Shown in pieces: positions 25,101-37,296 of a stretch of 64,000 nt of DNA; position 1 is the stretch's first letter; every line of letters begins with the position of its first letter. Below the pieces are notes generated by a model. It ran no database searches, was not told the origin of the DNA, and saw only the letters and a program-made list of their open reading frames with translations. A program made the position numbers and the translations under genes. Origin of the DNA: Burhinus oedicnemus. Taxonomy: Eukaryota; Chordata; Aves; Charadriiformes; Burhinidae. Location: assembly GCA_008921705.1 (NCBI GenBank), contig VFFE01007653.1:62001-126000 (forward strand), in the 5' to 3' direction.

Positions 25101-28100
25101 AAACTGTGAATGGTTCTGTATTATCTTTTAGGATGAGAGGCGTACCTCCACTGTTGGAACCTTGCTATGGTCTCACCAGTATCATGTGCATTTCCCTTTC
25201 TAAAGAATACAAGGGAAATTGAAATAAGATGTCATCAGGAATGCTTTTAGTCTCATTAATATTTCCCTCTCTATATATTACAGACAACATTTTCTGTAAG
25301 GATGCTTGGTTCACAATGCTGTGCTGTAATTTAAATTGCAGTTAACTGCTGTGAATTTCAAGAAAGAGACTGATGGATAAGCTTCTGCATCTGCAATGCC
25401 TCCATGAGCAGAGATACTCTTCTATTTTGGACCCCATTTTAGGAGTCTTCAGAGTAGTAGGACTGATATTTCCTCAGATTACCTTAAAAGCTTAACAGGT
25501 GCTAATTGTAACCTTGGTTTTGTTAAGTCATTTTTTTCATGATACAGTTTGGAGGTATGAACCGGTAGGTTAAATTAGGAACCTTGTCACCATTTGTTTT
25601 CATACTTGTCTATTGGTATTTGTGGGGAGCATGTGGGCGTATTTTGCTGCTATTCCATAGCTTCCTTAAAAAAAAATATGCAGAATAGGTATGCTGTCAT
25701 GTAGATAATCCAAGGCATGTTCCTGGAATCTCGACCAGAGCATTATATTTTTTGTTCAAAAAGCTTTAAAGGTTTTGAGACCTATAATTGGTGATTACGA
25801 ATGCTTGTAAACAAACAAAAACCAATTCAGCTTCTAATTGGCATTCTTTTGTAGGGAATGTGCAAGGATGATGCTTTATTACAGGTAGGAGTTCAAACTG
25901 TGTGACATAATAGTATTTTTTGTTTCATTTTTTATGAAAAAATATCACTAGAACGATGTGTATATGAAAAATAAACTGCACAGGGTTTGTCCATATGCAT
26001 TAGTCATTCTTTGAAGTATACTATATTATTACTAAAGCTGGTGCAATCTCTTAGTATTGTGGATTTTTTTTTTTTTGTTTACACACCCTATTGCACCTTC
26101 TCTTTCCCCCTCAGACCTTGATGATGCTTCTCTCAGTGAGCCTATTTCATTGCCTGTGCTTTGTGAGGATCCTGGAAAGTTTCTGATATTTAGTGCAGTT
26201 CTAGTCTGTTTGATGCTGCTGAAACACCTTATGTTTGGAATTCTGTTTTGTTGTATCTTCTTCCTTTAGGGCAGCTTTGAAGATACTGTGCCCCTTCTAG
26301 AGGGCCACTGTAGCTTTGGGGCCTGGCACTTGGATATAGGGCTGGGAAAACAATGATTTTGCTGCACTGCAGGCTGTCCTGATGCTGCAGGAACTTCTTC
26401 AGAGGCTTTGCCCTAGATGGTAAAGAAGCATAATGTTTTTTTTTATCTTACACACATGCTGCTAGTAATGCTGGAAATGTCTCACATTAATCATCTTTTG
26501 GGTTTTCACTGAGACATTGGTTTTCCTTGATTTGGATCAGTTGCCTGTGAATCTCACTGAACTGGCACCGTGCAGCATGCTGCAATTGCCTTTGCAAGGC
26601 TGCCAACCCTCCAGTATGTGCCAAGCTTGCGCCACACCCCTTGAAAAGCACAAGACCGTGTTTCCAGGTTCTGTTTTCAACTGCATTTCTTTCAGTTAAT
26701 ACGTAAGCTTTTCCCCAGAGCCTTACACCAGTGAGATCTATACTTCTTCCAGCCTAATATCCAGGCATCAAAACTTATATCAGCTACAGCTACTCAGCAT
26801 CAACCTTAGTGTGCCACACCTCTCTCCTTGTGACAAGTCTACTGCTCCCTTTGCCACCCCATGGATTCTTTGCCTCACCCATCTTAAAAGCCAAACCCAT
26901 CTTTGCTTCTCTGACTGCAATCTCTTGAATTATTTCACCCTTCCTGTTTTATTACAAACACTTTAGTCTTAGTGACTGTATTTCTTTAAAACTGTTTCCT
27001 AATTGCTGCCTTGTTTAACTCCTTTCTTGGCAAGCAGACATAGGAATCCCAACAAACTGTCATAGATAAGGGCTGTCATGTTTACACAGTTACAGATTCT
27101 TTGACTTCAACCTGAGTAGCTTGTCCAAAAGGTTTAAGTGTGCATTCTTTGAGCTGAAGCTTCAAAAAAATTTGTCTTCTGTATTATATAAGAGTTGAGA
27201 ATTTTCATCTACTGTGCCTAAATGTCACGGCTTCCTAACAGGACATGTCCTTTTAATTTACTGCTATAGTTTGTAATGATGTCCCTAACAAAAGAACTGC
27301 ATAACATTCAGAATATTTTAAGAGATGACTTCATCATTATGAAGAGACAAATTTTAGTAATAGGAGCCTCATTGTCTATGAGATGAAACATAGCAGACTT
27401 AAACAACTAGAAACTGAATTCAGGCAAATCTCACTTAGAAATTAGGAGCCACTTATTTTTTATACTAGTAGAAAAAGTTAACTATTAAAAATGCTTACAA
27501 AGGGGTTGTAGTGGATTTTCAGTCAGAATCTTAAAATCAGTAGGGAGTAGTACTTGAAAAATTTGTAAAGTTTTACTCTTCCTTCCTGAAACTCATCTTA
27601 CTTGTTCCTGTTGAGGAGACAGTCAGCCATTCTCCTTAATTAAAACTATATTTGTTTTATTTAGGTTAGGTATTGCCTTCTATACTGGACTAGCTAGGCT
27701 CCCTACTCTAACAAAACATGTCTTTCCCACCTCCTATTGCATGGCTCATTAGTAAGATTCAATATAAAAAATCTCTCACATTGAATCTTTATAGGTTCTG
27801 CAGCAATCAACATATTGACAAATATACTCGATAAAAGCATTTAATTGTTTGTTTGTAAAGTCTGTAGATAATTTTCAGAGAATAATTTTTTGTTTAGAAA
27901 GAAAAATAAGTATAAATATGTATCTCTTTCTTTAGACCACCTACAATATTAATCACTTAGATATTATTGATCTCCCAAACTATCACCAATGTATGCTCAC
28001 ACTGGCTTAGCAGGACAAGTTTGAGCTGTCAAGTCCTTTTGAGGGAAAAGACAGTAGGTTCAAAAAAGTGGTACCTTCTCCAGTTCATTGTTAGCCTGAG

Positions 28101-30694
28101 ACAGCGAAGGACTTCTTTGTGCTGATGTTTACTGTCATTAAGGTGCGACGAAGGAAACTCAGTAATGGGAAAGCTATGGTTCAGCTATTGACAAAGGCTA
28201 CTTTGTAAGGGGTTTTTTTCTTTAATAGCTCCTGAACTCCATCGTATGTATTATGAAAACAGGAATTATGCAAGAATGTGTCTAGTGCCAAATCCATACT
28301 TACTGAAAAGTGCTTGATAGTCAAACAAATACATTTCAAATGTCAGTTGGCTGGAATGCAGACTCTCTAATGTTTTTGTTGTAAAGTGACTTGAACCATG
28401 TTTTCTTAAAAGAGGAAAAGAATTAGTGCTGTTCCATTGCAACACCTAAAAAGGTTACAGTATTCATCTCATGTAAATACCCAGAAGTGTATTAAACACT
28501 GCTGATCTTGCGTACTTTTTTTTTTAAGAGAACAGGTAATGCCAATTAAAAAAGCTACTACTCCATACCAGAAATGAAAGATATTTCGAAAGGGACTCCA
28601 ATCCTATTAATTACATTATGGTATATCTGTAAAGGCAATCTCTTCCTTTCCTGGATATAGCTTGAAGGGCCATTTTCCTGAATATGAAAAAGGGAAAGTC
28701 ATACAAACTTTTACTTTGGACATAGGATGACTTTGTTCATATTTATACACCTTTAAGTACTTACTTTGTATATGTAATAGCAAATCACAAAACAACTTTT
28801 TATCAGTTTGTTGCCTTTTAATTTTAGTATATGTCCACTGGTTCTGGGTTTTTTGAGACAAATATGTTTCCTTTTTCGAAAGACAGCTTATGTCATGATT
28901 TCTCTTAATCACTTTTTATATGTAGGGTTCTCAGCACCTCTAAATACTTTGTTAGTCCTTTCCCATTTCCTATTTATCCTGTATCCTCTTGGATACTGAC
29001 TGACCAGAATTGAAGAGATGAAAACATGAAGTGGTCCTATAACATTTTCAGTTCTTACTCTGTTTTTTTTCAAAAAGAAACTTAACATTCTTTCTGACAC
29101 TTAGCTTATACATTTTGTGCCAATTATTTCATTAAGTTGTCATAATGTTAGCTTTTTAGGATACACAGAAATGACCACAAGCGGTTTTTGGTTCATGACT
29201 GGCCGAGCCTGTAGAATGCAGTTGGCACAGTAACATACCACTCTCCATTGGGATGAGAAGATTTACTTACTTTCCTTGCAGGGAGAATATGCTGGGAGGT
29301 CCTTGTACATGCTATGTAAGCCCTTGCCTGTGGCTTGTAATATACTGCATGGGCAACGTGATCGCCAGTGAACCATCAACCACTTTGAACTCTAATATGA
29401 AAGTCATCAGATAACTTGGATACTTTTCACAAACTATCACAAAACTTAATCTGGCTTTCAAAGTTTCAGCAGTATTTATCTGAGTTTGCTCTGTAAACAC
29501 AGCTTTCTTAGAAACATAGAACAGAGAATTAAATTTGGTGTTTTTGGAAACTGTATATTTCAAAAATTGTCATAGTATTTGGGTTTTTTAAATATATGGC
29601 TTTGTTACTGTTAGCACAGGGGGTGGTCACTGGTTCCCTAAGACTACCTATTTGTCAGTTCTTCACTAGTCAAACAAATCTACTTGACATATGAATCTGC
29701 TTAAAAATCTAAAGAATACAGTTTTCCTGTGTGATTTCCATAGATTTCTTTTTCTAGAGATTGATTTCTTTTCTATGTGTTTTTTATAACCTGACCCTTC
29801 TTTTGTACTCTTCCACTCCATTGCTCCCCACTGCCCCCTCATGCCCAGGATCTAGAAACTATTTGTTAGTGACATAATTAAAATGACTGAAAAGCTTCAG
29901 ACTACTACTGTATGCAACTTTATGTGTCTAGTCAACCTAAATAATTGTCTGGCTATTTACAAGTCCTGTTCTGTTTCAGTACAATTATTTGCAGCTTAAT
30001 GGAAAGAAAACTGAAGAAATAATTAGCAGATGACAGAACTCTAAGGCATTTCTCAGGAGTGATTCGTAATAGTTTGACTTTTTAGAACAAAAAATATGAA
30101 TGCCTGAAGATAGGAAGGATATATTGTCTAGGTTTTTGAACATGTGTTCCAAATTGCAGTAGCTTTCATTGTGGCAGATAATGGATGAAAAAGGTATTAC
30201 CAATTCTGCATTTAATTTAAATGTTCAGTTTGAATAGTCAGGTTAGTAAGGACTCTTTTTACCTAGTCCCACAGGTACTGTAGGTATTGTAGCTCAAGTG
30301 CTTGAGGCACTGCCTAAGGGTAGTTGAGTGGCATTCTGCATGCAGTATCCATTTATTTTTAAGGAGATGATAGTAATGTTCTTCTGTTTTCTCTTGCTAC
30401 TATACAAAACAGGCCACAGAAAGATGGTTGAGCATTTCAGTGATTACTGAAACTGACATTTTGATAGTATAAGATAATTAATATTCATAGAATAGTATGA
30501 ACATTTCTCCTGATATTAAGACTAGAAATTACAGTATCCTATACTATTTCTGTGTATGTGTATGTAGCACAACGTTTCCTCTGTTAGGAGGAAAGATAAG
30601 GAACCAGTTTTCTTGTAACATGAACATATGGCTGCTGCTAAGTTTATGTGCATAATCTTCACAATATGTTACTCTCTGTTGCTTCATATAGTTC

Positions 30695-30699
30695 TCCAG
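30695..30699. repeat. Target-site duplication TCCAG, left copy
   Basis: TCCAG directly precedes the TG of the LTR at 30700 and is repeated exactly after its terminal CA, at 31692-31696. Five-base duplications are typical of several endogenous retrovirus classes. Confidence 0.85.
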
Positions 30700-31691
30700 T
30701 GTGATGGATTGACCTTGGCTGGATGCCAGGTGCCCACCAAAGCTGCTCTATCCACTCCCCTTCTCAGCTGGACAGGGAAGAGAAAACATAACAAAAGGCT
30801 TGTGGGTTGAGATAAGGACAGGGAGATCACTCACCAAATACCATCATGGGCAAAACAGACTTGACTCAGAGAAATTAATTTAATGTATTGCTAATCAAAT
30901 CAGAGTAGGGTAGTGAGAGATAAACCCAAATATTAAAACACCTTTCCCCACCCCTCCCTTCTTCCCAGACTCAACTTCACTCTTGAATTTCTATGCCTCC
31001 TCCTTCCGAGCAGTGCAGGGGGATGGGCAATGGGGGCTGTGGTCAGACAGTCCTCCATGAACTTCTCCAACGTAAGTTCATCCCATGGGCTACAGTTTTT
31101 CATGAACTGCTCCAGCGTGGGTCCTTTCCATGGCATGCAGTCCTTCAGGGACAGACTGCTCCAGTGTAAGTCCCCCACAGGGTCACAAGTCCTGCCAGCA
31201 AACCTGCTCCAGTGCAGGCTCCCCACAGAGTCACAACCTCTTTGGGCATTGACCTGCTCCAGCATAGGTTCCTCCATGGGCTGCAGGTGGCTATCTGCTC
31301 CACTGTTAACCTCCATGGGCTGCAGGGGGACAGCCTGCCTCACCATGGTCTTCACCATGGGCTGCAGGGGAATCTCTGCTCTGGTGCCTGGAGCACCTTC
31401 TCCCCCTCCTTCTTCACTGACCTTGGTGGCTGCAGAGTTGTTGCTTTCACATATTTTCACTCCTCTCTCCTCCAGCTGCTGTTGCCCAGCAGTTTTTCCC
31501 CCTTCTTAAATATGTTATCACAGAGGCACTACCACCATCACTGATGGGCTCAATCTTGGCCAGTGGTGGGTCTGTCTTGAAGCCAGCTGGCATTGGCTCT
31601 ATTGAACACAGGGGAAGCTTCTGGCAACTTCTCACAGAAGCCACTCCTGTTGCCCCACACTCTCAAAATCTTGCCACGCAAACCCAATACA
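30700..31691 (-). mobile_element. Solo endogenous retrovirus LTR, 992 bp
   Basis: The element is bounded by TG...CA ends and by a perfect 5-bp duplication (TCCAG) on both sides, with no internal retroviral genes next to it. It is therefore a solo LTR left by recombination between two LTRs. I place it on the minus strand: on that strand a TATA-like CATATTTAAG lies at 31514-31505 and an ATTAAA polyadenylation signal at 30884-30879, in the expected order. The middle is GC-richer and made of degenerate repeats built around CTCCAGTGT and ATGGGCTGCAGG. These leave a 175-codon frame on the minus strand (30933-31460) with recurring LQPM and LEQ words, which looks like a by-product of the repeats rather than a gene. 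The sequence type is one I recall as abundant in bird genomes; I do not assign a family name. Confidence 0.88.
31085..31390. repeat. Degenerate internal repeats of the LTR
   Basis: The words CTCCA.TG, CCATGGGCTGCAGG and GGTCAC recur at irregular spacing of roughly 30-60 bp. They form imperfect repeat units inside the LTR. They explain why both strands carry long open frames here with repeated short peptide words. Confidence 0.6.
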
Positions 31692-31696
31692 TCCAG
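31692..31696. repeat. Target-site duplication TCCAG, right copy
   Basis: Exact copy of the five bases at 30695-30699, immediately after the CA end of the LTR. Confidence 0.85.
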
Positions 31697-33371
31697 AAAT
31701 TTCAGGTCACTTAAAAGACCACTTTAAGGCTTTGGCTGGTTTGCAATTTTACACAGAGTCTGATTTTTAGTCTGTTGCTCCTGTCATTCACTGACTAAAT
31801 GTCAGTATGTGAATGACAGCTGCAGGACTCTGTTGAACTGCTTTTAAATGTTGGGCACTTGATTTGACTCTAAAACATATTTTCAGGCTGGTGGTCAGGT
31901 CATTTTGCTTTGCCAATACAAAAATTATTGGCTCCATCATTCTCAATTCTTTAGGTATGTAGTGGGCTGAGAGGAATGCTTCAGTATGGCATGATTTAAA
32001 AAGAAAAATGAAGAATTTTGTTGGTATTGTGATGACTTATGAAGATAAAGATTTCTTCTTCTCCAGCTGTAATAATACTGCAAGCAAACACAATAATATT
32101 CAATTAGAGTGTATACTTTGTCTTCTAGAATGTTTGATCTTTGCTTCAGAGATCTGGCGTAGCACAATGAACAACAATTTCACAGGAGTTTGTCTCAAAC
32201 ACTTTTATCACATGAAGCTAAAAGATGTGCATAAGCAAATGGTAACAACTCCAAAGGTGTCATGATTTTTTGAGGAAGAAAAACTATTTACGTATTTTTA
32301 CCTAGAAGGGAGAACTTTAAATGGAGAGATGCCATCTTAAACAGGTCAGCTGGATATATGGTCTTAAAGACTGAAGAATTATTTTATGTGGCAGTCCATT
32401 CTTAAAAAAACCAGCTTAAGTTTTTTTAATGAATGTGTGTGAATTTATGGTCTTAAATTGAGTTGAAAGACTACTAAAGATTCAGATTTCATTTAGGGCC
32501 TGATGACACAGATGCCCTGAAGAATAATTTCTCCCACTGAACCTGTGCTCAAATGCAAAGGTCAAGTTCTCATTGTATGTGATAACAAAACAAAACTAGT
32601 CATTATTCTGTCTCTCAGAGAAAAGAACAGATTTCAGTTCCAACAATGACGTAAGTAGATCTGAGACAATATAGCACTTTTCCAGGAGTTAAGCAAGTGC
32701 GCTATCTCTAAAAGTCTACACTGGATCCAGGAACTTAATAACCTCTGATGAATTTAATAACCTTTAAAAAAAAAGCTGTGCACATTGATGGTTGAAAAAC
32801 TGATAGCATAAGGAAGACAACTATTAAGCCTGCAGCCTTGTCTCCTAAAGCAACTTATGCTAACAGGAAAATATAATAAAAGTACTGAAAATTAATGGCT
32901 ACTAAAAGACTAGATTCAGCAACAATATTAACAATAATGATGTAGCTTTTAAATTACTTAATCCAAGCTTAAAAAGGGAAATAAATGGAATTATGAAAGT
33001 GACCTTCAGCTGGAAAGAAAAATCCTTGTGTCCATGGTTCATATTTCTGGTCGAAAATTCTCAGACATACAGTGCAGGAAGAGGCTTTTCTGTTATTTCA
33101 TTACTATTGGAGAAGGTGGAAGCTGCTCCACTCTGAGATAAGGAGGAAGAGAATGAGAATGGACAATGTTAGGAACCTCTTTCAGCTCTGCACAGAGTGA
33201 GTCCAAGTGTGAGAGGTGACAGCTGTTTGACAGGTAGGACACTTGCTGTCAGTATAGGATATATAGCAATTTACTATGAAAAAGTATTATTATGTCAATG
33301 TAGAAGGTGGTGCTGTAGCCATATAGAGAATATTGGAGGGGCTTCCACGTGAGAAATGAATAAACAGACCA
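31697..33371. other. Intergenic DNA, nothing recognised
   Basis: AT-rich sequence between the solo LTR and the CR1 cluster. No open frame resembles a known protein and no repeat family was recognised. Confidence 0.55.
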
Positions 33372-33870
33372 GCTATCTTCAGCCTGGAGAACAGATGTTG
33401 GAGGGGTGATATTGCTGTCTACAATATAATGAGAGCAAGAGATGAATAAGGAACAATTATTTGTTGCATTTTGAAAAACAAAAACTTGGAATCATCAAAT
33501 GAACTTGGGGGAGGTATCATGTTTGGTAATAAAGGATGTGGTTTTTATAGGCTGTGTAGTTAAGCTGTGAACTTCTTCCTAGCAAGTTCCCATAAATGCT
33601 GAAGGCTTATGCAGGTTCAAAATGTGGCTGAGTAAATTAATGGAAGAAAAGAATTAATTGTGAGTTATTACAAGCCACGATGCCAACTTTGGCTCAGTGC
33701 ATTGCTGATCCACATCTTGCTGAAGTTTGCAAGTGCTTTCTGGAGAGGAGTTTTTGGTATGTTCACTCTTTCATGGGCATTGTCTGCTTGCTACTGTGAG
33801 AGGGGATCCCAGACGCTATGAACCTTAAACTTGACATGTGTGGCCGTTTTTACCACACTGTTGTCCATTG
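33372..33870 (+). mobile_element. Ancient CR1/L3-like LINE 3' fragment
   Basis: Strongly diverged but in order. A CTTCAGCCTGGAGAACAGA-like block (about 33378) is followed by CTTGGAATCATCAAATGAAC (33484), by a GTAGTTAAGCTGTGAACTTC-like segment (33557), by GGCTCAGTGCATTGCTGATC (33691), and by a GCTTGCTACTGTGAGAGGG-like block (33787). This order matches the 3' ends of old CR1/L3-type elements that I recall from turtles and crocodilians. It is much more decayed than the other CR1 copies here, so it is older. Confidence 0.6.
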
Positions 33871-33916
33871 CTAGTACATTGCAACACAGTTTCAAAGCCC
33901 TTGCTTTCTCTAGTGT

Positions 33917-34437
33917 AGAATAGAATAGGCTATTTCAGTTGAAACGGACCTACAGTGATCAACTAGTCCAACTGTTTGACCACTTCAGGGCTGACCAAAA
34001 GTTAAGGCATGTTATTAAGGGCATTGTCCAAATGCCTCTGAAACACTGACAGGTTTGAAGCATCGAAAACCTCTCTAGGAAGCCTATTCCAGGTTTTGAT
34101 GACCCTCTTAGTAAAGAAATGCTTCCTAATGTCCAGTCTAAACCTCCTCTGGCGCAGCTTTGACCCATTGCCACACATCCTCTCGTTGGATACCCAGCAG
34201 AAGAGCTCAGCACCTCCCTCTCCACTTCCCCTCCTCAGGAAGCTGTAGAGAGCAATGCGGTCGCCCCACAGCCTCCTTCTCTCCAAACTAGACAAGCCCG
34301 GCATCCTTAACTGCTCTTCATAGGTCATGTCTTCCAGCCCTTTCACCAGCTTTGTTGCGCTCCTCTGGATGCATTCAAGTACCTGAACAGCCTTCTTAAA
34401 TGGTGGGGCTCAGAACTGCACACAGTATTCAAGGTGA
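33917..34437 (-). mobile_element. CR1 LINE 3' fragment, minus strand
   Basis: On the minus strand a frame at 34346-34002 encodes the CR1 ORF2 C-terminus, with words such as LSSLERRRLWGDRIALYSFL, FRLDIRKHFFTKRV and [10 protein letters not shown]. The 3' end, at the low-coordinate side, has the CR1-type tail (reverse of AGAATAGAATAGGCT). It lies antisense to, and directly after, the ancient CR1 fragment. The frame is fairly intact over 114 codons, suggesting a younger copy. Confidence 0.92.
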
Positions 34438-35011
34438 TGACATTTATTAATTATTAGGACTTATTTATGATGACAGAAATATATGGCCTCTCTTTGGAAT
34501 AAGGATAAGAGGACACAGGATGTTCAAGTGTCCTCTCCAAACTATTCATATTTTGTGTAGAGTGGAAAACCTCTGACCAGAAAAGGCTGTGGGTGATATA
34601 CGTGTAGACTCTAGACCGCGGACAGACTGTGACTTTAGAGAAGGGTGAACTGGGCAGAAATGTGACTTAAACCATGACTTGGCTTCCAGGCTATTGTTTG
34701 CTATGAGCAGAGCAACAGAGAAGAGATGGTGAAAGCAGGAGCCAGCATGGTTTTCCCCTGTCACAGGCTTATACAATTTGACTGTGGTCTAGAGATGACA
34801 CTGACAGTTCTTAAAAAACTACTTCATGTTCTTAAGACAATTTCAGTTGGCATTTTGCAACCAAAAATGTGACCTGCTATGCTTATAACTTGATTGCTTA
34901 ATATTTCCCACCAGAAAGAAAACTCTTCCTATTAAATCTCTTGTGCTCTTGTTCACAACAGTTGGTTCAGAAAAAGAATATCAGGACTGAAAGAACTGTT
35001 TTGCTTAGGGC

Positions 35012-35027
35012 TTTTTTTTTTTTTTTT
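35012..35027. repeat. Poly-T run, 16 bases
   Basis: Sixteen T's directly followed by AG. It could be a simple homopolymer, the A-tail of a minus-strand retro-insertion, or the pyrimidine tract of a splice acceptor. Confidence 0.75.
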
Positions 35028-37213
35028 AGTCTGTCAAATCCTACCCAGGTCTAGCTGAGCTATCCAAAGTATTAAATTGCCAGAATTTTTTCTGAGAAGA
35101 AAGAGAAAGGCAATGTGGTAAAATAACTGCACATATGAACTCAGCTGGGCTCACGCTGCTGCCGCCAGAGTGCCAGCTGCTGCTTCACTAAGAACATCTG
35201 AGACTGCCAGGGCGGGTGAGAGGGAAGATCGGGGCAAGAGCCCAGCCCTGCACAGATCCATTGCTACCATTGAACTTGTGGGGCTCCCAAAACAGGTAAA
35301 GTGTAGGCTGGTTTTTCTTCCTCTTCTCCTTTGACGCTAACTTTAATTTCTTCCTGACAGCCTTGTGCTTCTCCCTTCCCTCTCCAGTGACTTGGTGGGG
35401 ATCTTACAAAGTGCGTTAGGTTCTTCTGGTGTTAATATCACTCTGCATGGATCTCCTGACTCACAGCACCTCTTGGAATTGCACTAGGCAGTAAACATTC
35501 TGGCTTAATCTTCCTCACTCTGTTTTGTACCTGATTCTATTTGTAAGAGACGAAGATGCAACAAATATTTTGAATATTTCTACTTTTCCCAACTGGGGGC
35601 AATGAAAGAAAAGCCTGATGCTCCCAGCTTAGGATAGTGAGAAACATAATGGGAGGGTTCATTCTTCAGTACTAATTCTCACTCCTTGAGAGCCAGTGCT
35701 TGGCCCAGTGATCCATCCATGCCAGCAGGCTACCAAGTTCCTGGGCTTGTCAGTAATGTCTTTAAATGGTAACTGTATGCTTCAGTGCTTAGTGAGCTGT
35801 GTGGGCTGACAACTATCAGCTCCTCTCAACCACCACTGAAGTGGCAGATATAATGCATACTGTTTTTCTCAGTATAAACCTAGGAAGCTACATACATATC
35901 ACCCCCCTGCCCAAGAAAAGCCTCCTCTGCAAATTCTGTGCAAAATATTACACTGTTTCTGAAATCTACTGTTCAGAAGTTGGAAATGCCAGGTTTTATA
36001 GTTTTATAGCTAATTTCTAAGACAGTTGCTATCTATTCTCAAATGCCTGCAAACTTTCTTACTGCTGGGACTGAATACGTCAATTTTGCGTGCAACTATA
36101 GAGCTATCATTTTTAAACTTTCTAGTGCTTAGGTTCTCAATACAAACAAGTTCTAATACAATCAGACTTTTCTGGGAGCAAGAAAGTGGAAGCTTTGTAG
36201 GGCTTCCCCAGCTGGTTACTTACTAGGCTTATCAATAGGGCTGCAAACACATCGGGTCTGCTGGGTGCTGAACTTCAGCTGGCTGCTTTCTTAGCTTGTC
36301 CAGCATGTGTCTGAGCATGAGGTTTATCATTCTTTTAAAGCCATGCTGTCCTAGGCTCTTGGAGACAGTTTTATTGTTCCTGACCAGATGTTGGTAGTTA
36401 CTATGTAGAAAAGGAGCCCCTTCTCATGCAAAATCTTTCTCTAGATCATGGAGTTTCTCTTCCGCCTCTTCATCTGAATTTCTTACCTCTGTGGGAGAGA
36501 GAATATGTGCAAGTGAAAGCAATTTTTTTATATGTTTGTCTCCTGTGATCTCTTCCCTTGGATCAAACTTCCTGTGTATCTGTGAAAGTCTATAAATTTA
36601 TCTATATGCCTTTAGTTACTGAGACTCCTAATGATGTCTCCATATCTCCTGCTGTTTCTGGAATAATTCTATTACCCTTTTCCCTTCACGGACCAGCCAG
36701 TATGGGTGGACTGATTTCCCCTGACTTCAGCCTCTCCTTAGTCTAAATGTGACTCTGCTTTCCAGAAGACTGGTGAGATTTAACAGTCTTCGATCATTGC
36801 TGGTCTGGGATATAGGTAATACAACTTGGATAGCATAAAGTTGATTCTATGTATGCAGGATGCTCAGTCATACAGTAGTAGTTTATATAACCTCACTGTC
36901 TCATAGGTAGTTTATAAGCTGTAACTCTCTGCAGTAAATAGTGATGGAGATGGGTATCTTGTGGTTTGAATCCTGGAGTAAGACTTGGAAGACTGGATTC
37001 CATTCCACAGTCAGTGATCATGGGAAAAGTTGCTTGATATTGTGTCTCCCTTGGCATGTGTTAAACTTAAAGGAATTCTATGCTTTCATATTTTTTAATA
37101 AGTGCTGTATAATGTGTAGGTTTTTCCTTTTTTTGTATGTGAAATGATTTCTAGATCTCAGTCAAACCCTTCAGGCTTCATTAAAAGACAAAGAATACTA
37201 ATAATAAAGCCTA

Positions 37214-37296
37214 TCTTTTCTTCTCTCTTTTGCTTTCCTTTTTTTCCTTTCCTTTTTTTTTTGTTTTGTTTTGGTTTTGTTTTGGTTTTGTTTTGG
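37214..37296. repeat. Pyrimidine tract and (TTTTG)n microsatellite
   Basis: A CT-rich tract (37214-37252) runs into about eight imperfect TTTTG units (37253-37296). Seen directly. Confidence 0.85.

Larger units (their letters stand above)
11851..30699. other. Intergenic AT-rich DNA, no gene recognised
   Basis: About 19 kb downstream of DEPDC1B without a supportable gene. Open frames are short and isolated, and none resembles a known protein. Features inside are a T/G-rich stretch at about 14100-14165, a short (GCTCT)n repeat at about 19102-19126, a (TATG)4 run at 24586-24601, an A15-type run near 22983-22997, and one segment with exon-like borders (23549-23691, see findings). No CR1 copy was recognised in this interval, unlike the flanking regions. 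Confidence 0.6.

Noticed and set aside
30933..31460. 175-codon open frame on the minus strand
   Set aside because: It lies wholly inside the solo LTR and its repeated LQPM and LEQ words come from the LTR's internal repeats. No start context, splice or family supports a gene.
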